A stretch of DNA of 64,000 bases, from the NCBI RefSeq assembly GCF_947495675.1, contig NZ_CANLZX010000007.1, forward strand, positions 87,224-151,223. The letters are read 5' to 3'. Of this stretch, positions 39,650 to 48,778 are shown one piece after another. This stretch comes from an uncultured Algibacter sp. Its GTDB lineage: Bacteria; Bacteroidota; Bacteroidia; Flavobacteriales; Flavobacteriaceae. A program made the position numbers and the translations under genes. The stretch's first letter is position 1; the number at the start of each line of letters is the position of its first letter. Below the pieces are notes generated by a model that was not told the origin of the DNA, ran no database searches, and saw nothing but the letters and a program-made list of their open reading frames with translations.

Positions 39650-39695
39650 TAAATATATAATTATGGCTTTTGAATTGCGTCCTGTCCTATCCTGT
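39650..39695 (-). promoter_or_regulatory. Octamer direct-repeat operator and -7 box, GH43-GH3-GH105 operon
   Basis: Gene strand: ACAGGATA-GG-ACAGGACG (39695 to 39678), 10-bp period, with a TATATTTA box (39657-39650) at the 21-position spacing. It ends 76 bp from the GH43 start. Confidence 0.78.
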
Positions 39696-39797
39696 TTTTC
39701 ACTCTCATTTTCATGATTTTAGAACATATCTCTCTTAAATTGAAGTATCTGTAATTAAAAGAAAATAAATATAAATAAAGTTTGAAATAATTTTAAA

Positions 39798-40016
39798 CTA
39801 TTTATGAGCTTGGATACATATTACCCAATCTTTATCTATTTCTGAAGGAGAAACTCCTAAACTAACATATCCGTTTCCTTTTACAGAAGTAATTGATATA
39901 TTTTGAAATTCGCCTCCCTCTCTTGGGTCAAACCATTTTACTACATAGCTTTTACCGGAAATTCTATGCCTTTTTATAACTCGACATCTATTAAAACCTT
40001 TTTTTAGTATGCTCCC
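39798..40016 (-). pseudogene. C-terminal remnant of a DUF4038/collagen-binding-domain glycosidase
   Basis: A 72-codon open stretch without start codon, bounded upstream by TAA (40017-40019) and ending at TAG (39798-39800). It encodes GKSYVVKWFDPREGG, then GYVSLGVSPSEIDKDWVICIQ. This pattern (Y-V-WFDPR-G, then P-DWV) is the end of the Putative_collagen_bind domain that closes DUF4038 (GH140-like) glycosidases. The rest of the gene is missing. The 39.6-40.1 kb gap otherwise holds only the GH43 operator. A relic of a lost PUL enzyme. Confidence 0.6.
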
Positions 40017-40095
40017 TTATAAGTTGGATAAAAATGTGAAGAGGACTATTTTATATATTTTTTTCTTTAAGTTTTATATTTTCTGATAATTGATT

Positions 40096-41325
40096 TTAAA
40101 AGATAGAATATCCCAAAATGATAGATACTGATTTGAATTCTGTACCCCAAGAACCTTGGCTATTTAAAATATTTCTATTTGGTAAATATCTTAATTCTAG
40201 GTTATATCTATCGTTATATTTACACCCAATCCCAAGAGCTGTACTAATTCCTGTAACAAGTTTTGCTGAGAACAATTTTGCACCATCAACTCTATTTACT
40301 TCAACTATGGAATTCACATTATTATCTATAACTCCCAAAGCATTGACAAATAGTTTTAAGTTTTTGTTCAGAAACAAATAATGTCTTAAACCAAGATTTA
40401 TTTGTATGGATTTATGATTTACATTAGCAACATACTCCTCTCCAGTAGTTCTATTTGTAACAAACGTTTCTTCAGACTCAAATTGTTGATAGGTAGGCTC
40501 CAAAAGAATCGCCCATTTATTATTGTTAAATCCTAAAACAAATTCAGCCTCTACTCCGAATCTAAAAGAAGTTAATCCTTTACCAAAGTCAATTTCCTTC
40601 CAATTATATTCTCCGTTTTTCAAAACAAGAGATGAACTTCTTATACCAGGGCGCAGCGTTAAATTAAACAAATCTTTTTTCTCTTTCTTTTTTATATAAT
40701 TAATAAATTCTGAATTAGTACATTCATTGTATTTTATAAAAAACTTAATTAATGTAGATTGTTTATAATCTAGTTTTGAAAGGTTATTCATTGAAATACT
40801 TTCACACTTTAAAGTATTCCATAATTGTCTCCTAAACTCATTGTTTTTAGCTACTTGTCCTTCAGAAGTTAAATAATTTTTATAAATTAATTGCGCAACC
40901 TCAGAGTCATCTTTATTGTAAAAATATCTAGTTAAACCTTTGTCTTCATATAGAAATAAATTAGCTTTTCCTGCAATTAATACTTTCAAAAACAGCTCTT
41001 CCTTATTGAAAACTGGATTTTTATTATAATCTAACTCATTAACTATTTTGCTAGTTCTATCAATATCAACATTATGCCTAACATACTTTGATATATTAAA
41101 AAACCCAAACTCTTTAACCGAACTAATAGTTAGGGTTTTCTGTTCTGCACTTTCCGTAATTTTATATTCAAATTCAGTTGGATTATTCAACCAATCATTA
41201 TTTTTTATAAAACAGTTTATTTTTTCATCAGAGTTGTTAATGAAATATCCCTTAACAAACGTACTTTGACTGAAGCCATTAAGTCCAAGAATTAGTGCTA
41301 AAAATAAAGTTATTAATTTATTCAT
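40096..41325 (-). CDS. Hypothetical outer-membrane beta-barrel protein
   Basis: 409 residues with a Sec signal (about 1-19, LILGLNGFSQ). The first half (about 20-210) has no family I can name; it contains short hydrophobic and charged stretches (FVKGYFINNSDEKINCFIK). The second half (about 225-409) alternates in the manner of an eight- to ten-strand outer-membrane barrel (FRFGVEAEFVLGF, WAILLEPTYQQF, ILGYSIF at the C-terminus with the terminal aromatic typical of barrels). Proteins of this shape are common in flavobacteria and not tied to carbohydrate use. It lies beside a pseudogene remnant and lacks the octamer operator, so it is probably an unrelated insertion into the locus. Confidence 0.7.
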   Translation of the reverse strand: MNKLITLFLALILGLNGFSQSTFVKGYFINNSDEKINCFIKNNDWLNNPTEFEYKITESAEQKTLTISSVKEFGFFNISKYVRHNVDIDRTSKIVNELDYNKNPVFNKEELFLKVLIAGKANLFLYEDKGLTRYFYNKDDSEVAQLIYKNYLTSEGQVAKNNEFRRQLWNTLKCESISMNNLSKLDYKQSTLIKFFIKYNECTNSEFINYIKKKEKKDLFNLTLRPGIRSSSLVLKNGEYNWKEIDFGKGLTSFRFGVEAEFVLGFNNNKWAILLEPTYQQFESEETFVTNRTTGEEYVANVNHKSIQINLGLRHYLFLNKNLKLFVNALGVIDNNVNSIVEVNRVDGAKLFSAKLVTGISTALGIGCKYNDRYNLELRYLPNRNILNSQGSWGTEFKSVSIILGYSIF

Positions 41326-41468
41326 TTTTGTATAATTTATTTAAGATCGATTCGATTATAAATTCAATATGTTCATCATTTTTGTACTAGACTAAGTTCA
41401 ATAAAAAATTAAAATATTATTAAATACATTGTATTTTTTCTCATTAATTAGGCCAGATGTTTAAAAAG

Positions 41469-43574
41469 CTATTTTATCACTATTTTTTTTACTGTAGCAC
41501 TATGGTTAGAATTTAATTGAAGAAAATAAATCCCAATTGGATATTTCATTAAGTCCAAACTGTTATTAACCAAAACTCCTTTTTTTAGCACTTTTCCTTG
41601 TGTAGAAATTAGTTTATAATTTAAGTTTTTTATTGGACTATTTATATTAAAAATGCCGATACTTGGGTTAGGGTAAACCGTTACTTTTTGAATATTAAAG
41701 TTATTAGTACTTAAAGCTGACTTCAACTCAAATTCAATTTTATCTGGTTCGCTTGATAATGATCTTCGTTGTGTTAGTCTTACTGTGTTTTCACCTTGAA
41801 TTAGTGTAACATCAGGAATTATTGTTTCTAAATACACATTCCAATCAAAGGTTCTTGTTATTAGAACATCGTCATACAACGTGCCATTAATTTCAATATC
41901 CATTATGGAATCGTCTCTATTTCTATTCGCTGCAAAAAGAATAAAATCGTAAGTACCAGCTGTTGCTACTTGAAATTTATGTTCGATAAACTGACTTGCT
42001 GCAAACGCATCTATATATTCACCTCCAGATGCAACAGAATTAGTCCCAACTATAATAGTACTTGATGCGGTTGTGTAGTCTTCAGCTTCTAATAATAAAT
42101 TATCAACTTCTACTGGAGCATCAACCTCAGACAATGTAAATTCTTGAAAGTATAAGGGGCGCTTATCACCAACACCTGGTGTGTTATTTCCTGTGTCTTG
42201 CATTAAATAAACATATAATTTATTACCTGTAACAAAAGCATCAAAGTGATCAAAATTTATAGATTCTGTACCTACATGTGCTATTTTCCAATTATTCTGA
42301 CCTTCTAAAGTGGTTTTAACAATTATTTTCCCTCCTATAATTTCCACCATAAAGACATGGTTTTTATAACTGTAAAGTTCACCACGAGTTTGAGGATTGG
42401 GTATAACACCACCTACATCACTAGAAAAATTTGCATCTGTAGCCAACTTATAATAATGTACATTTCTATTATCAACACGTTGTACAAAATGAATCGCACC
42501 ATTTTCAGTAACTGTCCATGCTGGATCAGAAGACGATTTAGGAAATGTGGCTGTCCCATAATCATCTCCAGGTTGTGCAATCTGTACTGGATCTAAGTTT
42601 GGGTTAATATTATTTTGAATTGGCAAAGTAATAGAAGTATCATTAACATCAAACCATGCTATTGATGCATTTTTAGGAATTCCGTTGGTATAAGCATAAT
42701 AAAGTCCACTATTTAACATATAACCGTTACTGGTATTTGTATCATTATTAGTAGAGTATCTTATTGAAAAACCTGAATAAAATTTACCGTTTAAAAAACG
42801 TTCACCTCCATACATATTGTTTCTGTTAGGTAATGCCAAAGTTCCTTCATGAAATAACCAATTATTGCTCCATACATTACCATCATAATGTGCTAAAAGT
42901 ATATCACCATTACCAGAGCCGCCTTGTCTATATCTAGCAATCAAACTTCCATCGTCAGCTCTGTGTATCATGGGATAGGTCATACGTTCGTAATCGCCTC
43001 CAGATTTTAAATAGTTTTGCTTTGGATTAAAAATAGCCAATGTGAATTCATTATCTGGTACGAAAGCTTTATTTTTAAGCGATACTGAATAATTAAAAAA
43101 ATCATTAGGTAAAGAAGAAGCTCTGTAAGCATGCATATCATAAATGATATGTATTGTGTCATCTATAGTACTGATGCCTATAGCGGCGGTGTTATGAGAA
43201 TCGCCTCGAATACCTGTACCATTTAACAGTTCGCCAGATTGCCCTACATGTTTGTGTGGAAACTCTATAGAAATCCAAGGCGAATTAGGGACATTCAAAT
43301 TTTTTCTAGATAACATTAAATTGCGTTTATCCATGCCGCCTTTATACCATGTTATAAAGGCATAACCATTAACAACATCAATACAATCACCATGAGGAGA
43401 TATTCTTTGGGAAAACCTATAATTTACATCTTTTGTTCCTGCAAAATATAAACCACCTACACCATCTGGAGTTACTTTGGTGGAACTATCAAGAGTTACT
43501 TCTAATTCTTTTTGTGCTAATGCGGAAAACACAGCTAATAATAGACATATTGTTAAGTAATACTTTTTCATCAT
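41469..43574 (-). CDS. BNR-repeat polysaccharide lyase (PL24/PL25-like), CBM and T9SS sorting domain
   Basis: 701 residues with a Sec signal (about 1-20, FSALAQ). Residues about 25-480 form a seven-bladed propeller of the BNR_4 type: GIRGDSHNTAAIGIS, IHIIYDMHAYR, YERMTYPMIHRADDGSL, RYRQGGSGNGD, YSGFSIRYS. The His, Tyr and Arg in these segments fit the residues known to do beta-elimination in PL24/PL25 ulvan lyases; this fit is by motif, not alignment. Residues about 500-610 (LLLEAEDYTTAS to DKIEFEL) are a CBM6/35-like module and about 620-701 (VTVYPNPSIGIFN to VKKIVIK) a T9SS sorting domain. It follows the sulfatase-GH78 gene past a terminator, and no octamer operator is seen upstream. Confidence 0.75.
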   Translation of the reverse strand: MMKKYYLTICLLLAVFSALAQKELEVTLDSSTKVTPDGVGGLYFAGTKDVNYRFSQRISPHGDCIDVVNGYAFITWYKGGMDKRNLMLSRKNLNVPNSPWISIEFPHKHVGQSGELLNGTGIRGDSHNTAAIGISTIDDTIHIIYDMHAYRASSLPNDFFNYSVSLKNKAFVPDNEFTLAIFNPKQNYLKSGGDYERMTYPMIHRADDGSLIARYRQGGSGNGDILLAHYDGNVWSNNWLFHEGTLALPNRNNMYGGERFLNGKFYSGFSIRYSTNNDTNTSNGYMLNSGLYYAYTNGIPKNASIAWFDVNDTSITLPIQNNINPNLDPVQIAQPGDDYGTATFPKSSSDPAWTVTENGAIHFVQRVDNRNVHYYKLATDANFSSDVGGVIPNPQTRGELYSYKNHVFMVEIIGGKIIVKTTLEGQNNWKIAHVGTESINFDHFDAFVTGNKLYVYLMQDTGNNTPGVGDKRPLYFQEFTLSEVDAPVEVDNLLLEAEDYTTASSTIIVGTNSVASGGEYIDAFAASQFIEHKFQVATAGTYDFILFAANRNRDDSIMDIEINGTLYDDVLITRTFDWNVYLETIIPDVTLIQGENTVRLTQRRSLSSEPDKIEFELKSALSTNNFNIQKVTVYPNPSIGIFNINSPIKNLNYKLISTQGKVLKKGVLVNNSLDLMKYPIGIYFLQLNSNHSATVKKIVIK

Positions 43575-43614
43575 TGTTTTTTATTTTATGCCTTAAAATC
43601 TTAGCTAAGCTTAC

Positions 43615-43651
43615 AAAAAAGCCAGTAAAATTAGTGTTTTACTGGCTTTTT
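43615..43651 (-). terminator. Rho-independent terminator of the sulfatase-GH78 gene
   Basis: GCCAGTAAAA (43621-43630) pairs with TTTTACTGGC (43637-43646), with A6 on one side and T5 on the other. It lies 19 bp past the stop codon and upstream of the BNR lyase gene, which may be expressed by readthrough. Confidence 0.8.
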
Positions 43652-43669
43652 ATATCCTTACCATTTTTC

Positions 43670-46600
43670 TTAAAAAGAATTAATTTTAAGTTGAATAGTA
43701 TGCTTTCCTGGTGATAATCTAATAGACTCGAAAGCCGATGGCACCTTATCTCCATTATGTATTAAATCCTTTCCATCTAATCCATTTAAAGAAAACTCTG
43801 CTACCATATTACCCGGTATTTCTATTTCATAGGTTTGAAGTCTTGCACCGTTATACGTGTATTTTCCTTTAATAGCACCTCTTACAGTTGGTACTTCAAT
43901 TTCACTAGACTTTAACTTACTCATCTGTGGCTTAATTGTTGCCACCCCAAATCCTGCTGTTTTAGGTTTAATACCCCACAATCCTCTTGGAATTACATTT
44001 GCAGGTACTGCACCCCAAGCATGATTCCAGTCTAAATTGTTTTTATATTTTAAATCCCAAGCTTCTAATGTAATTGTAGAGCCGCTTCTAATCATATTAT
44101 ACCAGCTTCTTTCTGCTTTACTTGCCATTAATTCTAAAGCATAATCTGCTTCGCCTGCGTTATACAATCCATCCATTAAAAATTGTGCACCATAAACACT
44201 ACAAGCCATACCTCTAGATTTCACATAGTCTACTACAGTTTGGTAATGCTCCTCAGGTACCAATCCAAATGCTAAAGGCATCATATTAGCATGCAACGAT
44301 GCATGATCTGTACCTATTCCATCCACATAAATGCCTCGTGAAGAATCAAACATTTGTTCATTAACTGCTTTTTTAACTTTGGCTGCTCTTAATTCAAAAT
44401 CTAAAACTTCCTGGGTTTTTCCTAAAATCTGAGCAAATTCTGCCATGATTTTCATATTCTCATAGAAAAACGCATTAATTACAGTACTGTATGGTTTAAA
44501 TACAAACCCGTCGCGCTCTCCTTTAGTTTTACTACCGTTAAAGTTTGCAGATGGCCAATCAACAATATCTGTTAATGGTTTTTTATAGCCTTCTTGAAAA
44601 CCTAATTTTTTCATAAAGTCGGCATCTACTTTTGTAGACGTGATTAAGCCATCTTCATTAGAAAGTTCGAATAATGTTTTGTGTTTTAAAGGCTCATAAT
44701 AACGCTCTATAAGCTCTGTATTTCCCGTGTACATATAGTCTGCATAAATTAATAATGCTACATGTTGTTGCCACTCTGTAGGCCATGTTGGGTTTTTCAT
44801 AAAATACTCGATAGTTCGTCTTGCCATAGCAAATTCCCTATCTGTGGTATAATGACTTAACTGGTTTAAGTACGCATCAGCTTCGTAAGGAATGCGCTCT
44901 CTATCTCCATCGACATATAAACCATTAAAGGTTGTCGCTTTAATTGAATACTTACATAAATCCCATACTTGATTTAAAATGTCGTTGTTACTTGTAAAAC
45001 TGCTAGCCTCATCATCCCAATAGGTACGATATACTAATTGTTCAAAATTATCGCCAGATATTGCGTTTTGCGCACCTTCAACTTCAGCATATCTAAATGG
45101 CACAAGTGGAGGAAATCCGTTTGGTAACGGAATGGCTTTATTAGCTCTGGTATTTCTCTCATTTTCCTGTACTTTTATTTGATATTTTGTCTGTCCCGGC
45201 TTTACATCAACTTTAATCTCTTGATAACGAATATTACTTTTCTTTGGCGGTGTTCTATTAACATTTCCATTGTCGTCAATCATTTCACCAACTCTAACGG
45301 TTAAGGTATGTGGTGTTTTTGCTTGGTATGTAAAGTCCATGGTGGCAAATCCTGCTTTACCAAAATCCATGAAATAAAAATCACCTCGCTTTTCAAACTT
45401 AACCGGCTTTATTCTATCTATTTCAAATTTGTTTTCAGTTGATATTATATAGCTATCACTTTTACCTGTTGTGAATTTTTGAGCTTCGGAATAATCAACC
45501 AATCTATTTTGCTCATCCCATATTCTCACTTTCCAATAATAGGTTTGTCCTATTGCAAGTGGGTTCCCCTGATATTCAACATTTGTTGATTGTAAAGAAC
45601 GTACTTGACCACTATCCCAAACATTGCCATTATTATTATCAATGTCCTTTTTATTAGAAGCAACTAATATTTGATACGCTCCTTGAAATTTTGAACCTAA
45701 CGGAACCGTCCAACCAAACTCTGGTTTTAAATCGAATATTTTAACATTGGTAGCAGGCTCTCTAATTAAATCTACCGTTAAATCTGTTGGAGCTGCTCTA
45801 TATTCATTACTATTCTTTTTAATTAATTCATCAAGTTTAGCGCGAAGTTTATTGGCTATTTCATTATATTTTTTCTTTCCAATTAAATTTTTAACTTCTT
45901 TTGGATCTTTCTTTAAATTGTATAATTCTTCAATACTTTTATCATTTACATATCTAAAGTATTTCCATTCTTCAGTTCGTACACCTTCACTTGGTGGAAT
46001 TTCGCTAAAATCCCAAATGTGCTCAATTAAAATAGCATCTCTACCTATAGTATTTGATTCTTTTTTTACAATAGGCATTAAACTTTTACCTTGCCATGTC
46101 TCTGGAGCTTTAACACCTGCTATATCTGCAATTGTTTGAGGTACATCTATATTTAACACCATATCATCAATGTCTTGATGCTGCTCTAATCTTGGATCGA
46201 AAACAATTAAGGGTACTCTAATTGAGTTATCATACATTAACCATTTACCTGCCATTTGTCGTTCACCTAAAAAATAACCATTATCACCCATTACAATAAT
46301 TACGGTGTTTTTGTCAAGTCCCTTTTCTTTAAGTTTATTACGTATTTTTTTGATTTCTAAATCAACACCAGAAATCATTCTATAATAGCCTTTTAAGCTA
46401 TGTTGGTATTTTTCAGGAGTATCATAACGCCACGTCCAACGTAATCTATTAAATCCGTCTCTAACAATTTTTGGTTGTGCATCAAAATATTTATCATCAC
46501 CAAGTTCTGGACCAGGAATAGTTGTGTCTGTAAGTAAATTATCTGTTGTATTTTGCCAGAAATATTGTTCTGGTGCTGCATCGTGAGCATGAGGTGCACT

Positions 46601-47197
46601 AAAGCTTAATGATAAGCAAAAAGGCTTATTGTTTTCCGCATTTTTTTCTATAAAATTTAAAGCTTGGTGCCCAGTATATCTCGTTAAGTGTACCGTATCA
46701 TTATCTATTGTTTTATAATAATATCCTCTTCTGTCTTTATACCTGTTATTTCTGTCGTAAGACTCATATTCATCAAACTGTTTATCCAAATCGTTATATC
46801 TAACTCCATATTTGCCATAAAAACCAGTATAATACCCGTTATTTCTAAGAAGCGTTGGATAAGAATTCTCCATATACTCACTTCTTATATTTCCTGTTTG
46901 AAAATTAAAATTATGTGCACGTTCATGCAAACCAGTTAAAATACTGGCTCTACTTGCCGCACAAATTGGGGTAGTAACAATTGCTGTATTAAAATAAGTA
47001 CCAGACTTAGCCAAATTATCCATTTCTGGAGTTTCTACAAATTCATTTCCTGCATAACCAATAGCATCAAAACGCTGGTCATCGGTAAGAATGAAAATAA
47101 TATTTGGTTTTTCGCTATTGTTTATTTGTTGAGCACTTAAAAAATTAAGACTACTTAAAGCACTTAATAGAACTAATAATAAACTGTTTTTACGCAT
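43670..47197 (-). CDS. Sulfatase (S1 family)-GH78 alpha-L-rhamnosidase fusion
   Basis: 1175 residues, Sec signal (about 1-22, FLSAQ). Residues about 30-480 form a type I sulfatase: ILTDDQR metal-binding start, C79-A-A-S-R signature whose Cys must be converted to formylglycine, APHAHDAAP and [10 protein letters not shown]. Residues about 490-1175 are GH78: fibronectin-like domain ([24 protein letters not shown]), rhamnosidase sandwich, (alpha/alpha)6 barrel with [13 protein letters not shown] and a C-terminal sandwich. F. agariphila has an S1_25-GH78 fusion in its ulvan locus that acts on sulfated rhamnose; this protein appears to be of that type. One polypeptide could desulfate rhamnose and then release it. 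Single-gene unit with an octamer-repeat promoter and terminator. Confidence 0.9.
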   Translation of the reverse strand: MRKNSLLLVLLSALSSLNFLSAQQINNSEKPNIIFILTDDQRFDAIGYAGNEFVETPEMDNLAKSGTYFNTAIVTTPICAASRASILTGLHERAHNFNFQTGNIRSEYMENSYPTLLRNNGYYTGFYGKYGVRYNDLDKQFDEYESYDRNNRYKDRRGYYYKTIDNDTVHLTRYTGHQALNFIEKNAENNKPFCLSLSFSAPHAHDAAPEQYFWQNTTDNLLTDTTIPGPELGDDKYFDAQPKIVRDGFNRLRWTWRYDTPEKYQHSLKGYYRMISGVDLEIKKIRNKLKEKGLDKNTVIIVMGDNGYFLGERQMAGKWLMYDNSIRVPLIVFDPRLEQHQDIDDMVLNIDVPQTIADIAGVKAPETWQGKSLMPIVKKESNTIGRDAILIEHIWDFSEIPPSEGVRTEEWKYFRYVNDKSIEELYNLKKDPKEVKNLIGKKKYNEIANKLRAKLDELIKKNSNEYRAAPTDLTVDLIREPATNVKIFDLKPEFGWTVPLGSKFQGAYQILVASNKKDIDNNNGNVWDSGQVRSLQSTNVEYQGNPLAIGQTYYWKVRIWDEQNRLVDYSEAQKFTTGKSDSYIISTENKFEIDRIKPVKFEKRGDFYFMDFGKAGFATMDFTYQAKTPHTLTVRVGEMIDDNGNVNRTPPKKSNIRYQEIKVDVKPGQTKYQIKVQENERNTRANKAIPLPNGFPPLVPFRYAEVEGAQNAISGDNFEQLVYRTYWDDEASSFTSNNDILNQVWDLCKYSIKATTFNGLYVDGDRERIPYEADAYLNQLSHYTTDREFAMARRTIEYFMKNPTWPTEWQQHVALLIYADYMYTGNTELIERYYEPLKHKTLFELSNEDGLITSTKVDADFMKKLGFQEGYKKPLTDIVDWPSANFNGSKTKGERDGFVFKPYSTVINAFFYENMKIMAEFAQILGKTQEVLDFELRAAKVKKAVNEQMFDSSRGIYVDGIGTDHASLHANMMPLAFGLVPEEHYQTVVDYVKSRGMACSVYGAQFLMDGLYNAGEADYALELMASKAERSWYNMIRSGSTITLEAWDLKYKNNLDWNHAWGAVPANVIPRGLWGIKPKTAGFGVATIKPQMSKLKSSEIEVPTVRGAIKGKYTYNGARLQTYEIEIPGNMVAEFSLNGLDGKDLIHNGDKVPSAFESIRLSPGKHTIQLKINSF

Positions 47198-47258
47198 AAA
47201 TGGGTTTCTTAAAATTTAATAATTTCACCTAAATAACATCTAAAATATAGACTGACGC

Positions 47259-47304
47259 TAAAATTAAAACTTTAACCATTTAAACCTATCCTGTCGTGTC
47301 CTGA
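47259..47304 (-). promoter_or_regulatory. Octamer direct-repeat operator and -7 box, sulfatase-GH78 gene
   Basis: Gene strand: TCAGGACA-CG-ACAGGATA (47304 to 47287), 10-bp period, with a TAATTTTA box (47266-47259) at the 21-position spacing. It ends 90 bp from the start codon, the longest leader of the eight. Confidence 0.78.
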
Positions 47305-47342
47305 GATAATACTAATTTTTAAAAATATTTGATTGTTTTTAC

Positions 47343-48764
47343 TTATTTCCAATTATCCGTTCTAAACACAGAAATTGGCAATCCTGATTTTGTTTTTAAA
47401 TTACTTTCAAAACATTCTTCAAAACCATATCGTACGCTAACTGGTTCATTTACTTTTTCACTATATAAAATGATGCTTTTTTTATCCTTATTAAATTTTA
47501 ACTGTGCTGGATAAAATATTTTATTTGTGCCTGCAATAGAGAAACCTTTTACATCATTACTTTCTTTAAAAAAATCTTTATTGTAAAAATTAAAAATTAA
47601 ATGTATTTGACTATTTTTAACAGACATCGATTTAAATTCCGCACTTCTATAATTTAAATTCTTGAAATTATATTGTTTTGTTAAAGCCCAATTAGCTAAT
47701 CTTTTGGCAATAATCTCTTTTTTTGGTGGGTGTATATCATTACAATCGCCAGCATCTGTTGTTACGACTAAGGCCGTATTATTAGTTTCTTGAAAAACTT
47801 TTAATTGAGCCTCTCTAATTAAGTCTGCCCCTAATAAAGATGCGTTTTTATTTTTAACATAATTAAAAGGTGCAATCTGTACAAAGTAAAAAGGGAGGTT
47901 TTCATCTTTCCATTGCTTTCGCCATGAAGCAATTAAATCTTTCATGTAATTTTTATATGTGCTTGGTTGCAGCCTATTTGACTCTCCCTGATACCATAGT
48001 ATTCCTTTTATTTTAAAATCTTGAAAAGGATGAATCATTGCATTATATAAAAAAGTTGGTTGTTTTTGCTTGTTTTGTTCTTTCGATAAACTACTAGGTA
48101 TTTTAATATATTTATATTTTAATAGACTTTCTTTTGGCATCCAAGATTCAATTTTAGTACCTCCCCACGAAGATTCAATAATACCAATTGGAACACATAA
48201 GTTTTCAAAAAGTTTTGTACCAAAAATATACCCAATAGCACTAAATGATTTTGCTGACTCTAAATTTGACTCTTCCCAATTTCCTTTTACGCTAAAATTA
48301 GGAGAAACACTTGCTGTTCTTGGATTATTGAATAATCGAATATTTTTGTTATTTGAGATTTCAAGATATTTATTGGCATTTAAAACCTTAGATTTATGAA
48401 AGCCTTTTAATGGCATTTCCATGTTTGATTGACCAGAACAAAGCCATACTTCACCAATTAAAACATTAGTTAAAACTACTGTATTGCTACCTTCAATACG
48501 TAATGTATGTTTTTCGAAAGAACCTTGACTTGTTTGAATTGTTGAAAACCAAAATCCTTTTGAATCTGAAACTACTGAAGTTTTACTTCCCCAACTTGAA
48601 GAAATTTTAATTAAAGTTCTAGGAATATCTTTACCCCAAATCGAAACGTTTTCGTTTTGTTGCAAAACCATATTATTTCCAAAAAAAGCTGGCAGTTCTA
48701 TTTGACTATTTAGTGTTACACTAAAAAGACACATAACAAAGAAAATAAGTTTAGAATGTACCAT
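47343..48764 (-). CDS. Sialate O-acetylesterase-family (SASA) carbohydrate esterase
   Basis: 473 residues, Sec signal (about 1-20, VTLNSQ). SASA/SGNH landmarks: WLCSGQSNMEMPL with the nucleophile Ser113, GTKIESWMP, GILWYQGESN, and DIHPPKKE with the catalytic His. Family members remove O-acetyl groups from sugars in the periplasm; despite the family name, sialic acid is not implied by this context. Last gene of a four-gene operon with two oxidoreductases and a DUF1080 protein, 14 bp after the upstream gene. Its likely substrate is an acetylated oligosaccharide of the target glycan. Confidence 0.88.
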   Translation of the reverse strand: MVHSKLIFFVMCLFSVTLNSQIELPAFFGNNMVLQQNENVSIWGKDIPRTLIKISSSWGSKTSVVSDSKGFWFSTIQTSQGSFEKHTLRIEGSNTVVLTNVLIGEVWLCSGQSNMEMPLKGFHKSKVLNANKYLEISNNKNIRLFNNPRTASVSPNFSVKGNWEESNLESAKSFSAIGYIFGTKLFENLCVPIGIIESSWGGTKIESWMPKESLLKYKYIKIPSSLSKEQNKQKQPTFLYNAMIHPFQDFKIKGILWYQGESNRLQPSTYKNYMKDLIASWRKQWKDENLPFYFVQIAPFNYVKNKNASLLGADLIREAQLKVFQETNNTALVVTTDAGDCNDIHPPKKEIIAKRLANWALTKQYNFKNLNYRSAEFKSMSVKNSQIHLIFNFYNKDFFKESNDVKGFSIAGTNKIFYPAQLKFNKDKKSIILYSEKVNEPVSVRYGFEECFESNLKTKSGLPISVFRTDNWK

Positions 48765-48778
48765 CTTTTTTTAATAAT

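Noticed and set aside
41469..43574. Sialidase annotation suggested by BNR repeats
   Set aside because: The motifs (DSHNTAA, MHAYR, RYRQGGSGNG) fit BNR_4 lyases, there is no sialidase FRIP motif, and the locus context is uronate-rhamnose.
23699..47304. Octamer repeats as remnants of a mobile element or REP sequence
   Set aside because: They are short direct repeats, always upstream of genes, oriented with the gene and at fixed distance to a -7-like box; no terminal repeats or transposase nearby.
47343..48764. Sialic acid metabolism implied by the SASA family name
   Set aside because: No other sialic acid gene is present; the family covers general sugar acetylesterases.
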